Positions 1-12,210 of a DNA stretch of 64,000 nt are shown here, piece by piece. The stretch is from assembly GCA_038503035.1 (NCBI GenBank), contig JAVSML010020391.1, positions 114,331 through 178,330 on the forward strand. The letters run 5' to 3'. This DNA is from Crocodylus rhombifer (lineage: Eukaryota; Chordata; Crocodylia; Crocodylidae). Below the pieces are notes generated by a model, which was not told the DNA's origin, made no database searches, and worked only from the letters and a program-made list of their open reading frames with translations. Position 1 is the stretch's first letter, and every line of letters begins with the position of its first letter. The translations under genes and the position numbers were made by a program.

Positions 1-190
1 TGGCCCGGGGCCGGGGCCGGGGCCGGGGCCGGGGCCGCGCGCGCACGCGGGCTCCTGGGCTGAGCCGGGCAGCGGGGCGGAGAAGGGCTGCCCGGTCCCC
101 GGAGCCGAGCGCGGGGCCCCCGCTTGACTTGATGCCTCCAGGGTCCGGCCGCGCTGGAAGCGCTGGGAAATGCGAGGGCCGGGCTGGGAT
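1..190. other. CpG-island edge in STC2 5' region
   Basis: The first ~190 bases are very GC- and CpG-rich, then composition drops sharply. Because exon 2 is at 883 and no exon 1 coding sequence (signal peptide ending before AEIQHC) can be found, this is most likely the downstream shore of the STC2 promoter island inside intron 1. Confidence 0.6.
7..36 (+). repeat. GGGGCC hexanucleotide repeat, 5 units
   Basis: Five perfect GGGGCC units, preceded by imperfect copies. The G-rich strand is the STC2 sense strand and could form a G-quadruplex if transcribed. The same motif recurs around NKX2-5. Confidence 0.95.
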
Positions 191-882
191 TGTTTGAGTG
201 CATCTGTCAGTACCTGAGGTGAAGCCACACTCTGGCTGCCGCGCGAGTCCGGGGGAGAAGCGTAAGCTGGCACTGATACTCAGGGAGCGGATCCATCTAG
301 CTGCTGGGTTTTCCAGTGCAAGTTTGCATTGGGCAGGCAGCAGATGGAGGGGGCGGGGGGTGGCGTTTATGCAACATTTGGGACAAGGGGATCTGGCCTC
401 GTTTAAATCAGTAGGATTTCCCGCTGCCGATTTCAAGAGAAGGCATGATCGACCCCCTGAGACTTAGTGGTGTCGGAGCAGTGGGAAGACAGGAACGAGG
501 AATTTTAGCCCCGGTCTGCAGTGCTCACTGAAGTGTTGGAAGTTAAGGGAGGACTGTGGAGAAGAAGAGCTCTAAGGATCAGGCCTGTGACATGCTCAGG
601 GAGACTGAAACAGCATTAGGCATTTCTTCAGTGAAAATGGCTATGCTGCAAGGAGAGTGGATTTGGCATTTACTTTCTGGATATCGTTTTCGTAACAGAA
701 TGCATGTAAGTTTTGGCCTAATTTCTGCCAAAAGTGGGCATGCTGTGGGTACAATAACTGTTGTCACATGTGTTTTTTTCCTTTGAACTGATGATCTGAG
801 CAAAATAACTCCTCTCCCCCACGACCACCACAGCCCTGTGTGAAGAGTCCTACAAATTAACTGTAATCAATGCTCATTTCAG
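191..882 (+). other. STC2: STC2 intron 1, 3' part
   Basis: Mixed-composition intronic sequence between the CpG-island edge and the exon 2 acceptor. No exon, RNA gene or clear repeat seen. Confidence 0.6.
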
Positions 883-1025
883 CTGAAATTCAGCACTGCC
901 TGGTTAATGCTGGTGATGTGGGATGCGGAGTGTTTGAATGCTTCGAAAACAACTCTTGTGAGATCCGAGGCTTACATGAGATCTGCATGACTTTCCTACA
1001 CAACGCTGGAAAATTCGATGCCCAG
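883..1025 (+). CDS. STC2: STC2 exon 2
   Basis: A 143-bp coding exon. The acceptor AG is at 881-882 after a pyrimidine-rich run, and the donor GTAACC starts at 1026. It enters in phase 1 (two bases complete an Ala codon) and leaves in phase 0 after Gln. It encodes the first cysteine-rich segment (HCLVNAGDVGCGVFECF...), including the conserved N-glycosylation sequon and the SCEIRGLHEICMTFLHNAGKFDAQ region (positions 954-1025). The open frame continues upstream to an in-frame ATG at 870, but that ATG is intronic and not a start. Confidence 0.96.
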
Positions 1026-4000
1026 GTAACCAAAAGAAACACTGAAATCCCCAAAAGTGCATAGGGAAGAGTTTCTCTATTTAATGTATAATTTAGTGAA
1101 TTAGTTCAGATATATCTTTGAAATCAGGTTTTCATTAAGGACTAGCTCTGCGCTCTCGGATGATCAGTTTGCATTTTCTTCAGAGTGAGTTACATATATG
1201 CAACCAAAGCTTGGAGCCTGCTCCCATTCAGCTCAATGGAAAAACTCCTATTGGCTTAAATGGTGATGAATCAAGCCCCAAGAGCTGAGTAATATACGCA
1301 CACTGTTTAACTAGTCCTAGGAAACAGAATCTGTCTCATACTGAGCTGCACCTCCAGCAGAGAATTTTTTCTTAGGTGCCCTAGGTAACAAACTTGGAGA
1401 TATTCAGAATAATCAATAGCCTGTTAAGGACTGTAGGATTGAGCTCATTGACATTAATGGGCATTCTACCAAATGCTCTGAAATACTGTTAAGTTCTTTA
1501 GGGTAGAGAAATTATTGTGTCCCTTTATTTCTTAAGTGCCCCTTGCATCTATGCTGATAAAACAACTTCTGTGTCTATATACAGTCTAGATGTCACACCT
1601 TAACTTTCCCTTTTGACAAAGCTGATCAAACTAACTCCGCTGAGAGATGGATTGCATTTTCCAAAACATCTAAGTGACTGAGGTTCCTAAGTCCCATTTC
1701 CAGAAGTCAAGCATTTGAAACCTAACATAGGCTCATAAGTCATTTAAGCATTTCTTAAAAGTGTATCCAAAGTGCAGTTGTTAAATTGCTGCAAAAATTG
1801 CACAGAACCAGCTTAGGCATCTCCCAAAAGCTGCATTTGTGTAATCCTCTGGTTCAAATACATTCTTTAGGTGGTATGCGGTATTAAATTTGTCTCCATT
1901 TTCTCCCTAGACCATTTATGCATCACTGAAGCATCCTGTTATTATGTCTTGTAAACCTACTCTCCCATTTCAGTGGGGAGAGAAGAGAACATTACAACGG
2001 GCCAGCGGCATTTGGCTTGACCATGCAGTTTATAGTATAACTTAACTAAAGTCATCAACCATACGCACTTTCTATAGCGTGGTAGAAAACAGAGCTGTCT
2101 TGCAGATCTAGCCATGCCATGTAGCTGGGCAGTGCCACCAACCTAGTAGAAAAGAATGCCCCAGACCTGGAAACTGTAATTTGCAGAAACACGTAAAGGG
2201 TCAGGGATATCGATTAAAACTGGGGACTTTGGCCATATTTAAAAAAAGAGAAAAAATCTCAGCCCTAGGGCACTTTTACACATGCTCCCAGGTATGAGAC
2301 CAGGGGGCAGCATTTTAATTACAGTGGCTCCAAGAACTGCTCTAATTAAAGTGCTGCTGCATCTCATGTATCAGTGTCCCCTTGCTTAAAAATGGCAGTG
2401 AGGGCACTTGAAGTAAAGCTCATCGAATGAGCTTTAGTTCTAGCACCCCTGCCGCCATTTTTAAGTACGGGGACACTGATATGAGGCACAGGAAGCTGCT
2501 GGGGCGCAGTGATTGCCACCCTCCAACAAGCTAGAATTTCACATGACTGTTGCACAGAATAGATATTATCAACAAATGCAGAGTTTGTAGATGTAGCAAC
2601 CAGTCATGTTTGTAGAAATAATGCAAAACTGTCAACAAACAATTTTGCCATTGGATACCCAAATATCTTTAAAAGGGAACAAGGGCTATTCTGCATGCAG
2701 TTTTTTTCCTACTGTAGTGCAAAAGCACTGAGCAACATGGGGGCAAATTGTCTCCTAACATGCCCCAGTGCAATTCCCACTAACTTTATTCTCTTTAATT
2801 TCTTAAACAAGCTCCCTCAGTACAGTATTTGAGCATCTCCCAAAAGCACAACATATACACCATGTCTAGAATTCGTTGCATGATTCTCCTTTCCCTCTGC
2901 ATTCTGTCTCCAAAGAGAAAATTGTGTCATGTTTGGGAGTATTATGAGTTATGTACATATTTAACATCTGCTGTGCTATATGTTGATTATATACATGCAG
3001 TACTTGGAAGGGAAAGAAACCACATCTGAGGTAGCTCTCGCATCAAGGGAAATGTGTGCAGCTGAAAGAACCTGGGAGCTAACAGCAGCTCTCAGATGCA
3101 CCTGATGCTACAAAACCCTCAGCTGATTACAATGGAGTTACACAAGTTTTGATCCAAAGTGAATGAATACAAAGACTGCCCCATCTGATTCATAGATAAC
3201 AAAATGTTCCACAGCCAAGTTAGGCTGAGGCTGCTTAAAAAAGAAGGCAACATGGCAGCACTACCACACACCTGCCATTCAAGAAGAAAAGCTGAGTATA
3301 GTCACCAAGAGAATGATAATATACATGCCCTGTGAAGCACTTTGTGATCTAATGGCTGAAAGGGGCACTGAAAGAAGGCATCACCAAAGACTCTGAAAAG
3401 GACATGATCTTAGTCTCCCACACTGTATTTAATATAAGTTTCTTGTTGTCTATAATCCTTTTTGGAAGCTTAAAGCTGCAGTGTTCTCCTTCCATAAGAC
3501 ACAGACATCAACAGGTTTGCTCACGAGAGTTGGCTGTTAGAATTGATTTGGGATTCTTTTCTGTTGTAGAGTTGAGAGAGAGGGGAGAAGAACACATTGA
3601 TGCCTGTTTTTCCTCCAATGGAATAAAGGGTCTTTATTAAGAACTCTATGGACTTAACCACTTTATAAAGATTTGTTTGAAAGTTATGGGCTGGGTTGTC
3701 CTGGCGATTCCAAATATACTGGGACTCTTCCCTGGAGAATGAGAGACCATTAAGCTGGGGGCTATGTTGTCTGGAAAGGAGATCTCTCTCTCTCTCTCCA
3801 AGGTTAGCAAGAGCTGGCATTGCTGTAGAGACAAGCCACTCAGCTAGTGGATGGAAGCAATGAAATATTTTGCATGACCACTGAGAGAACCCCATGCAAG
3901 TAGCTCAGGAGCAGCATCCAATCCTACTAGAAGGGTAGGACAGAACAACCTGACATGGCCTTTAGAGACCAAGAAATAAAAAGAAGAGGAAGGGAAAAGT

Positions 4001-7000
4001 CATTAACAAATATCCTTAGCAGCCTAATAACCCTTGACATGGTCACGTGAAGGAAAAATTAGTTGAGCATAAATCACCTTGTGTGCTTAATGGACAAAAG
4101 TACAGACCTACTCCATTCCTTTCCTTCACAGGGAAAATCATTCATCAAAGATGCTCTGAAGTGTAAGGCTCATGCCTTGAGGCATAAATTCAGCTGTATC
4201 AGCCGCAAATGCCCTGCCATTAAAGAGATGGTGTTCCAGTTACAGCGGGAATGCTACCTGAAGCACGACCTCTGCTCAGCTGCCAAGGAGAACGTCCAAG
4301 TCATTGTGGAAATGATTCACTTTAAAGACCTGCTGCAGCATGAGTAAGTACAAGTATACAGGGAACCTAGTCCTGTATCTAGTCTACCTACCCTAGTCCT
4401 GGGTCTTGGAGGAATCCTATTAGAAAGATACAAGCCGTGTCTATACAAGCCATGTCTGGGTGGGACAAGCCTGGGACCATCGCTAAGAAACAAAACCCAC
4501 CTGCTCTCTCCCATTCCAATCACCCAGCAATCAGTATTAATCAGAATACCTCTGACCATGGAAATAGAAGAATCAGGTTAAAGTTGGGATCTATCTTTTT
4601 TTACAGTTTCTTTGCAAATATGACAGTAGTATTTACTCTTTTCATAATATACCAAGTGCTTTCCAGACTCAAAGTTTGCTCAGTCCTTATCCTAAAGATC
4701 TTGTATTTTAATAGATAATGCAGATGGAGAAAAGGAGTAAAATAAGTGAAGTAGGCAAGGACACATTTGCACTCTCCCCTTTGGTGAGTGCAGATGTCCA
4801 CCCTTTTGACTGGCAACTACAAGTTTTTGCAGACGTTTTCTAAATTGCTAAAATGCAATAATAAATCAAGTACAAATTAGAGACAGACTAGGTTTTTAAT
4901 TCCACTCATGTCCCATCCCACAGATATGTCTTCTTCTCCCACCACTTCCCTTTTTTCCCCTGTCATTCTAACTTGCAACAACTCAAATCCTCCTTATTCC
5001 AGTCCCAGGGACAGATTTTTTTAAAAATAAACAAGTAAAGTCTGTTCCTGGAAATTCAATGAGCAACATACTTTTTTCTGTCCAGTTCCACCTGCAACAA
5101 AATCCATTTTTACCCTCTTGCACTAGCATGCCAGAAGGTTTCAGTGATGCTTGTTCCTACTGCAGGGCACTTGCATGAAGTGCTGCCATCTGCACCCCGC
5201 TATCCATGTGCAATACAAAACATGAAGGGACGCTTTTTTTACATGTAGACATTGTACCCACAAGCAGGGAGGTTCAGTCACAGCCTAAAAAAAATGTATT
5301 TATGGACATCTTCCTTTTGTGCCTCGGTGACTTCTCCTTCTCAATCAGATAATGAAAAATTCCCAAATCCTATAGACAATGGTCAAGTATCACATAACTG
5401 CTTGGATTGCACTCATAAGGTGGACTTTTCAAAGGACCTGGGAACACAACTCCCTTTGGTTCTACTGAAAATCCCAACCTTAAGGTACGTATTGCAGTCA
5501 AGGAGAATGCAGCTTTGACACAAATTTGCTCTGAAATGGAGCATTGTTCAATGCAGTTTTTCAGACTCAACATGGTGCCCTGAAAGTGCTGCTCTTTCCA
5601 CAAACATGGACACTCCTGAAGCTAGGATGCAGAGCCTGGCTGGTGGACTAGCTTTTCTGCATTCCCAGCTGCGGTGTCTCTCCCGATGAGGAGCTGGGAA
5701 TGAGCATGTGGTGGGGACAGCAGCCTGCCTGCCTGCCTTCTAGTGGGGAGCCAAAGTTGTGCTTCATATTGCACAACAGCACCTCTCTGTGGACATTTTG
5801 GGAGCTGCATTAATAGGCTGTAAATTGGGGGGCCTTGGTTATATTCTTTGTCCTAGCACTCCTCATTCCTGGATCACGCAGTCTTTCACAAAGGTGAGTA
5901 AATTATCCTTGTTTTACAGAGTGGATAAGGCCAGAATTTTCAAAAGTGACCTCCAGTTTGGGGGCCTTAGTTTGGGACATGCTGGCTGTGCAGCTGCCAC
6001 CTCTAGTTTCCATTGCTTTCATGCAGAGCTGCGGATCCTTAGCAGCTCTAATATGGACCTTCACTCTTCCGTACTACACTCCTCAAAAGTGGAGTAAAGC
6101 CCAGATTTTGAATCAAGTGACTTGTCCACAGTCAATTAGCACATTGATGGCAGAGGATGGAACAAATCCAGGCCCTGAACTCCCAACCCAGTCCTCATAT
6201 CACAAGATCTCTTATAGGCAGGACTGTAGTTAGCAGGGTAGTGCAAAGTAAAGGAGACATGGACAAGGAGCAATCCTCTGGTAGGCTCCAAATACCCATT
6301 GAAAGCACAGCTGCCAAACAGTCTTTGTCATACCAACAACACAGTTTTTCTGGTGACTTTGAAGAGCCTACATCCAGTTTTTAATGGATATAAGTAAAAT
6401 TCTCACAGGCTCATTTTAGAGGCTCATCGTATAGCATGTGCTCAAGTTCCTTCACATCTGCTGCTCTAGATGAAAGACAAAATTGTGGAGTTGGAGTAAG
6501 GCATTATTCAAGCTCATTCTTATACCTGTCTTTTGCCATATTTATATTACTCCTTTCCTCTTAATGTATTTGCTAAAGAGGACCCTAAGGACACCTCTCA
6601 GGTTATAGTTCATCTGTTTGTTATGGTGTTGAGAATGGTCTCAACAGATGCCTTTCCAGGATCTGGTCTATGCCAAATAATTTAAAAACAACAAGACCCT
6701 AGTTAAGCCTCCAAATATGGGATAGGTTCCCCTATGCTCCTTCCCTCAAAGAAATGGGAGACACGGTGCTTGATAATTCAGTTTTACGTTTCAATTTAAA
6801 AACAGAATGGGAATAAAATCTTGCCACTTTCAGCCTTTTGGCCATCCTACTTGGCTTGTTCTCTTCATTCCCCACTGCCTTTTTTGCCTGTTTTGGGGGA
6901 AAACCTTCATACACAGAGCTCATCTGTACCCCGTAGTATGAATAGCTAAAGATAACATAGCACCCCTCCAAGTGCCAGACTCAGCTTCAGTGTAAGCAGA

Positions 7001-10000
7001 CACAACACCAAAATCAGGCATTTTTCCTTCTTATCCTATGCTTCAATTGGGCCTGCTGATCCTAAAGAATATTTAAGGCATATATGAATCACTTGAATTA
7101 CTACTGACCTAAGCCAGAGGTCTCCAAGCCTAAGACTAGAGCCACTGGCTCTCCCAGTCTGCCTGCTAACAGCTGAACTGCTCTGTGTCCTGCTGGCACC
7201 TCTTGAAGACACTGTCCCACAGGACATGTCCCTGCATTTAAAAATATTCTCCCTTATACTCAGCAGAGTTAATGGGGCATCAATCTAGTCACAGACCGTG
7301 GTACACCATGTGAACACAATGCCATTAGATGCAAATGAATAGTGCAAACAGTATGTAGCTTACCTGGCATGTTGATAGGTGCTGGGTGTGATAAATATCT
7401 GGCCTGCGCTCCCTAGTTAGCCCCCAAATCCTTGAGTCATTTGCCCTGGTGGGGCAGGAATCTTCTTGCTGTGTGTCTCCTTTGAATAGCCCACAGGCAG
7501 CCCATTTACATCTCTGGTCATCCTGCAAAGAAATAGAATAAGTGCTGGTGAGACAGCCCAGGATGGTAATAAACTGTTTTCCATTTGGATGCCCAGATCT
7601 CTCAGCTAGAAGGAATTAAATCATCAGTCCATCTATCCTAATGTCCTCATTTCAGCATAGGAGGACAGAGGCCAACAACAGTAGAAGGCAAAGGAAGATG
7701 ATTAAACTCAGAGGAACAACTACACAGTAGTTCATTGTTGCTCCCAATAGGTGGAATTCCTCGCATCTCAGGCAGGTGGTCAGTTTATGCCCTGAGGCAT
7801 GACATTTGATTTCTTCTCTGAAGTGTGAAAAAAAGACCCTGACTGGTACAATAAATGGCACCACTAGGGCAGGCAGTGTTCTGAAACTAGCTGCACATTT
7901 TATGAACCTGATGGGTCGGGAACTCAGTTGTTTTTTGGATCACTTACCTTGACTTATGAATAAGAAGGAGGGGGGTGGAGGGACGTAGCAGAGGAGTGCC
8001 ATTCTGAGACAGGCAGAGTGACAGACCACTAAATTAGTGGCCGATGTATTGACAGAGCTTTGAAAACAGGTTTTTATACCCAGCTCACCATCATAGTATT
8101 AAGTGTCAGTAAGAGTGTCTCCTTAGAATATATTTGTAGATTTCTTCCTAAATGGTTGTCTGTAGATATTCTTCTTAAATATTAACTATCGTAAGTAGCT
8201 ACATAGGGGGTGCATCTACATGTGCAATTAATGTGACTGAATGTACTCTGGCACAATTTGTACTGGAGTAAACTAATCCAGGCACAGCTTCTGAATGTGC
8301 ACCTAGTGACAGGAATGAATTGAGCCTGAGTGGAGCAGCTTAGATTCTGGTCCCCTGCTGACTTGGCTGATAGGACACAATTTGTGCCATTGTCACCATC
8401 TACACATTCATTTAACTGTAGTTATTTACTCAGACATAGGATAGTACTTGTGTCTGAAGGGACTGTTCTACACTGAAGTAAATTAGTCTACTTCACCCTA
8501 ATTGTGGTACACACATAGATGGTGATGGTTTACTACAGAGCAAATTAGTCTACTCTGCAGTAAAGCACACATGTAGACATGACCAAGGAGGATGAGAACA
8601 CCAGGAATATTTTACAGGGGAGAAATGACTTCTGACTTCTCTCTGAGAAGGACTAGATGGGATCTAATCACTTTTTCCATCTAATTTCTATCCATCTGAG
8701 TTTCATCACCACAAGTACTTCCTCACACTTGGAAGCTGAAGTCTAGTGAAAGAAACTTTTCACTATTTTTCCTTGTAGTATCTTGTTGTGGACAGCTCTA
8801 GAAAGAGTTCAGAGAGCTTGTCCCAGTCACCCCTGCAGGCTTATAGCCTTAATTTTCTTTGATCAGACCTACAGGGCTTAATCTATTTTTGAGTCTCTGG
8901 ACAGTAAAAGGAAATCCCAAATAAAGTAAGCCAAGTTTTAATAAATAATAATAACAGCAACAATAATAAAAACGTATTTATATATAATAATTATATAGTA
9001 TGTTGTATAATAACTTTATATTATATAAAATATAATAAATATTATTATAATACAATTATAATAAAATTTGTCCAGAGCTTTCCCCACTCATCCTTGCAGG
9101 CATATAGTCTTAATTTTATTTGGCCAGACCTACAAAGGGCTTCCTTCATGTTCCTTTGCTGATGTTTAGATCAGCTGCTCTTAGGTCAATTAAGAGAGTT
9201 TCTTTAGACACACAGGCCATGTCTAGACGTGCATGGACGTTTGGTTCCCCAGGGGCAACTAGTACTGGTTTACCTATGTATAAGGTGCACTGTACAAGGA
9301 ACTTGCACCACATGGCAAGTAACTTGCCATGCCCTCTGGTGCATGGCAAGTTACTCTGGGTAGGGTAGAGGAGCACTGGGCTGGCACCAGCAGCCATATC
9401 TGGGATCCTGGGGGCACTGGGCTGGCACTGGACTGGCCCCAGCAGCCATATCTGGGGTCCTGGGGGCCTCCCAGGGCTGCAGTCGCAGCAGGAAGCCTGG
9501 TTGGCAGCTGCAGCCTGGCTCCAGCCAGCCAGGCTCCAGTTTTGAGCAGTGTGCGCTGCCCACGCATACACCGCTCCACTCTCTTTTTCTGCTATCCGGG
9601 GGTCAACCTTTTTCCCCCCTCTCCTTCCCCTGCCCCCCGCCCCCGCACTGCTCCCTTGCAGTGTGGAAAACAACTGAACGTGTGCTATGTGGTGCTGCAC
9701 CACATACCGCACAACTGCACTCGTCTGGATGCAGCCACAATAGTCTTTGTCTCCAGAGAGACAAAGAAGGTGTATTCAGTCCTATATTTTTCTTTTCTAT
9801 AGGCCAAAGGTATAAATCTTGGTTTGCTGTTTGATTTCCTATTTCACAAATTTCAACAGTGATTCTAGTCCAGGGAGTCCAGTGTAGCACAGGCTTGATA
9901 TTCTTTAATGGAATATCTGGCAAAAATATCTTGCTCAGAGGTGGTAATATGGGTCTTACATATCTTTTGTTTACCTGCTGGAGGTGCTGTAAAAGGACCT

Positions 10001-10550
10001 GAGTTTTAGTTGTAGCAAGCTCAGTAAGTGTGGCTGGTGAGTGAAAGAATGAGGCAGAGTGACCTGTCCATGTCAGTTAGTGGCCTTACTCCCATTCGTA
10101 TTGTAACACAGTTCTTTCTTTAATATGCCCTATCCTGCTGTTTGATTTACCTTCAGGCCATACGTCGACCTTGTGAACATCTTGCTTACCTGTGGGGAGG
10201 AGGTGAAAAAGGCAATCACCAGAAGCGTCCAGGCCCAGTGTGAACAGAACTGGGGAAGCCTCTGCTCCATCCTGAGCTTCTGTACCTCATCTGTGCATAG
10301 TGATGTCACCCTGGGTCCTGAGAAGAAGCCAGAAGAAGCCAGCAGAGCCTCCATCAACCGTGGGGACTTGCTGCCCCATCCCGAATCTGACCAGCGGGAG
10401 AGCTTGCGAGCAGCTAAGGGAGAGAGAGGTAGCAAGGTTCACTTGAGTGCTCACACCCGTGTGAAAGCAGGAGTCCACAGTCCCAAAGGGGCACACGGGA
10501 TCATTGACCGGGCAGATGAACTGTCCGATTTCTCTGACATCCGAAGGTGA
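883..10550 (+). CDS. STC2: Stanniocalcin-2, 5'-partial (exons 2-4 of 4)
   Basis: Join 883-1025, 4132-4343, 10157-10550; the first codon (Ala) is split with exon 1, which lies outside the window. STC2 is a secreted, disulfide-linked glycoprotein hormone that acts in calcium/phosphate handling, stress responses and growth, and covalently inhibits the metalloproteinase PAPP-A. Spliced translation gives 249 residues ending in SDIRR-stop, collinear with human STC2 from about residue 51 on. All family cysteines I can compare are present. The N-glycosylation sequon N-N-S is at 948-956. The Cys equivalent to human Cys120, which crosslinks to PAPP-A, is at 4195-4197 in the context KFSCISRKC. All junctions follow GT-AG and keep frame. 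The signal peptide and start codon must be in exon 1. The C-terminal tail after the CSILSFC motif is the most diverged part, as usual for the family. Identity is very secure; STC1 is excluded by the long basic tail and sequence match. Confidence 0.97.
1221..1275. repeat. Fragment of palindromic 'CCCATTGAAGTCAATGG' type repeat
   Basis: Contains CCCATTCAGCTCAATGG then AAAAACTCC and CTATTGGCTTAAATGG. It is alignable by eye to 20684-20761 and 12145-12210. Short, old and decayed. Confidence 0.5.
1655..1790. repeat. Ancient repeat with CTAAGTGACT / CCTAAGTCCC motifs
   Basis: Shows ATTTTCCAAAACATCTAAG, then GTTCCTAAGTCCCATTTCC, then a partly reversed half (CATTTAAGCATTTCTTAAAA). This structure is typical of a widespread degenerate sauropsid repeat with internal inverted symmetry. 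Family not named. Confidence 0.45.
2309..2485. repeat. Palindromic (foldback) element in STC2 intron 2
   Basis: Outer arms start CTCATGTATCAGTGTCCCC (2363-2381) and return as GGGGACACTGATATGAG (2469-2485). Inner arms AAAGCTCAT (2415-2423) and ATGAGCTTT (2427-2435) leave a 3-base loop. Next to it is a second hairpin, AGCATTTTAATTA (2309-2321) with TAATTAAAGTGCT (2343-2355). Probably a foldback-type mobile element. Confidence 0.8.
4132..4343 (+). CDS. STC2: STC2 exon 3
   Basis: A 212-bp coding exon, acceptor at 4130-4131, strong donor GTAAGT at 4344. It starts in phase 0 with GKSFIKDALKCKAHALRHKF and ends two bases into a Glu codon (HE|P). It carries the Cys equivalent to human Cys120 (4195-4197) used for the covalent bond with PAPP-A, followed by KCPAIKEMV and the CYLKHDLCSAAKEN helix segment. 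Reading straight through the donor gives HE then a stop, which confirms the splice site. Confidence 0.96.
8206..8584. mobile_element. Short inverted-repeat DNA element (non-autonomous)
   Basis: The left end GGGTGCATCTACATGTGCA and the right end (read from the other strand) GGTCATGTCTACATGTGTG form imperfect terminal inverted repeats. Internal segments near 8479-8500 and 8538-8560 repeat AAATTAGTCTAC. No open frame. No convincing target duplication, so the superfamily is not assigned. The ends resemble those of the element at 9215-9736. Confidence 0.6.
8930..9066. repeat. AT-rich low-complexity tract (TAATA type)
   Basis: Nearly pure A/T sequence with repeated TAATAATA and TTATATAATA words between two transposon-like elements. 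Confidence 0.85.
9215..9736. mobile_element. Inverted-repeat DNA element, ~520 bp, non-autonomous
   Basis: The left end GGCCATGTCTAGACGTGCA (9215-9233) matches the reverse complement of the right end, GGCTGCATCCAGACGAGTGCA without its last bases (9716-9736). The flanking triplet ACA occurs on both sides, a possible 3-bp target duplication. The interior is GC-rich with a duplicated CAGCCATATCTGGG segment (9391 and 9441). Open frames across it are incidental and encode no transposase. Confidence 0.65.
10157..10550 (+). CDS. STC2: STC2 exon 4, coding part
   Basis: Acceptor CAG ends at 10156. The exon completes Glu and continues PYVDLVNILLTCGEEVKKAI, then CEQNWGSLCSILSFCTS (dimer and core cysteines), then a hydrophilic tail with KGERGSK and a final ELSDFSDIRR before TGA at 10548-10550. 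The terminal SDIRR matches the mammalian C-terminus. The internal tail is poorly conserved and lacks some of the histidine-rich stretch seen in mammals. Confidence 0.96.
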
Positions 10551-12144
10551 AAGGAGGCACAGACCCTCTCCTCCCCCTCCACTGGAAACTTCCTCCATCG
10601 AGTCCATCTTCTTATCTATGGACATTCCTGAACATTTACCATTCAGAGGGGTGATGTCAAGCACAGGGCATTGTGGGATATGAGGACCTCAGTGACAGTA
10701 TATATATAGAAGCAGAGGGAGAGCAGTGGCTATCGGTTATTGGTTATATCTGGCAAACTCACCACTTGCCTAGCCAGCAAGTGTGACAAAATGTCTCCAT
10801 TTAAATCCTTTTAAAAACAACAGAACAATTGGAAACAAGTTGCAATTGGTTTTTCTTTTGGGTGGAGGGGAGGCCAAGACAGATCATAGTTTGGCTTCTC
10901 CTGACTCAGCACCTCTGCTATGCTTAGGGCTGTCTTAAAGCAGGTGGCTAGTTTCCAAAGGGATTTGGTCCCTGCACATGACCATGAACATAAGAGTTCA
11001 AAGGAGGTTGCTGTGGCACTCTGACAAAATTAATATCAGTTCCTTTTCTCATAATTTCTGAGCCATTGTTTGCATCTGGGTGATGCTGCCTAACTAATGT
11101 GCCCCCTCTCATTTGTATTTTAACCACTGTTAAACTTCACTCTTACTTATCCAGTGACTTCACCAGCTTCCAGGCAAGACAACTTGACCATTAAGACCTG
11201 CTTAACAACGCAATGAGCACATTTTCTGTGGACCTCCAAAGTCCCAAAGTATATCCTTTTTCAGGACCCAGAGAAAAGCATATTTTAGGGCAGCCTCTCT
11301 TCTCTGCCTGTGGACAACCCAAAATGTCAGAAGCAGGTGCAGACAGCTGATGCATCCTCAAAACTTTATGGATGTAGCTGGTGTGTTGGAGGCCCATTGA
11401 AAATCTCTCTTTCCTATTCTCTTTGGAAGTAGCAGGATGCAGTATGCAAAGCTATTAAGACCCACAGTGTTTTAAATCTGCCTGTGGTTTATCAAAATGC
11501 CAAAGATGACTCTGGGACGGGTGCAAGTGCTTGCTTTTCTTGATAAGAGCATGCTTTATAGTAACCTTACAACACCATAGAATGGGGTTACATGCAGATA
11601 GAGGAGTTAAGCGAGCTTTAAATTCCTAAGCAGTTGAAAGTTAGAGTGGGATGCTGTGAGGCAGCTTTTCTTACTTCTGTGTGCAGTTCTGATTCACAGG
11701 TTGCACCCTTTCCCTCAAATACTGCACTTGAAACACTGGTTTTTGCATCCAAAGTGGAGGAAAGAATGAGATTGGTGGTAACCTTTGTTGGGAAAGAACA
11801 AGTTTTCTCAGAACATAGCATCACATCGAAGATTTGAGCACTGGTTTTCTAGGTCAGGAAGCCTGGGTCAGGGATGTAGTGGCAAAGAAACAGTTTGGTA
11901 GCGACTGAATTTGCACAGGGAATGAATTGGTATCTTTGTCTCCTCGTTTGGGATGGGAGTCGTTTTAGTGTGGCTAGCATATTTGGCCATTGCTTCTGCT
12001 GCACATGGGCATGTGTACACAAGTTTCCAGATTCCGAGAGCTTTGCACATATGTCCAACAGCAGGATCTTGGGTGATGCTACAAATGAGGTCATAGGGAA
12101 AACAAACAAGCCATTAGGCTGAAAACCCATCAGCTGCTTGATCA

Positions 12145-12210
12145 AAGAAGGGACCCTGCTCCTACTCCCACTGAAGTCCATGACAAAACTCTGACCTCAA
12201 TGGAGAGATC
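12145..12210. repeat. Fragment of palindromic 'CCCATTGAAGTCAATGG' type repeat
   Basis: CCCACTGAAGTCCATGACAA followed by ACTCTGACCTCAATGGAGAG, with CCTGCTCC upstream. Same family as 20684-20761. Confidence 0.5.

Larger units (their letters stand above)
1026..4131 (+). other. STC2: STC2 intron 2
   Basis: A 3106-bp GT-AG intron. It holds repeat fragments (about 1221-1275 and 1655-1790), a strong palindrome (2309-2485) and a short TC run (3783-3799). No other gene seen. Confidence 0.9.
4344..10156 (+). other. STC2: STC2 intron 3
   Basis: A 5813-bp GT-AG intron. It contains two neighbouring inverted-repeat elements (8206-8584 and 9215-9736) separated by an AT-rich low-complexity tract. The remainder, 4.35-8.2 kb, shows no gene; a short ancient-repeat fragment (GATTTTCAAA type) is near 5930-5970. 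Confidence 0.9.

Noticed and set aside
198..467. Possible STC2 exon 1 in the first 500 bases
   Set aside because: No signal peptide, no sequence leading into the AEIQHC junction and no phase-matching donor; exon 1 must be upstream of the window.
9146..9802. Overlapping 188- and 157-codon frames in STC2 intron 3
   Set aside because: They coincide with an inverted-repeat element and have no transposase or other protein similarity.
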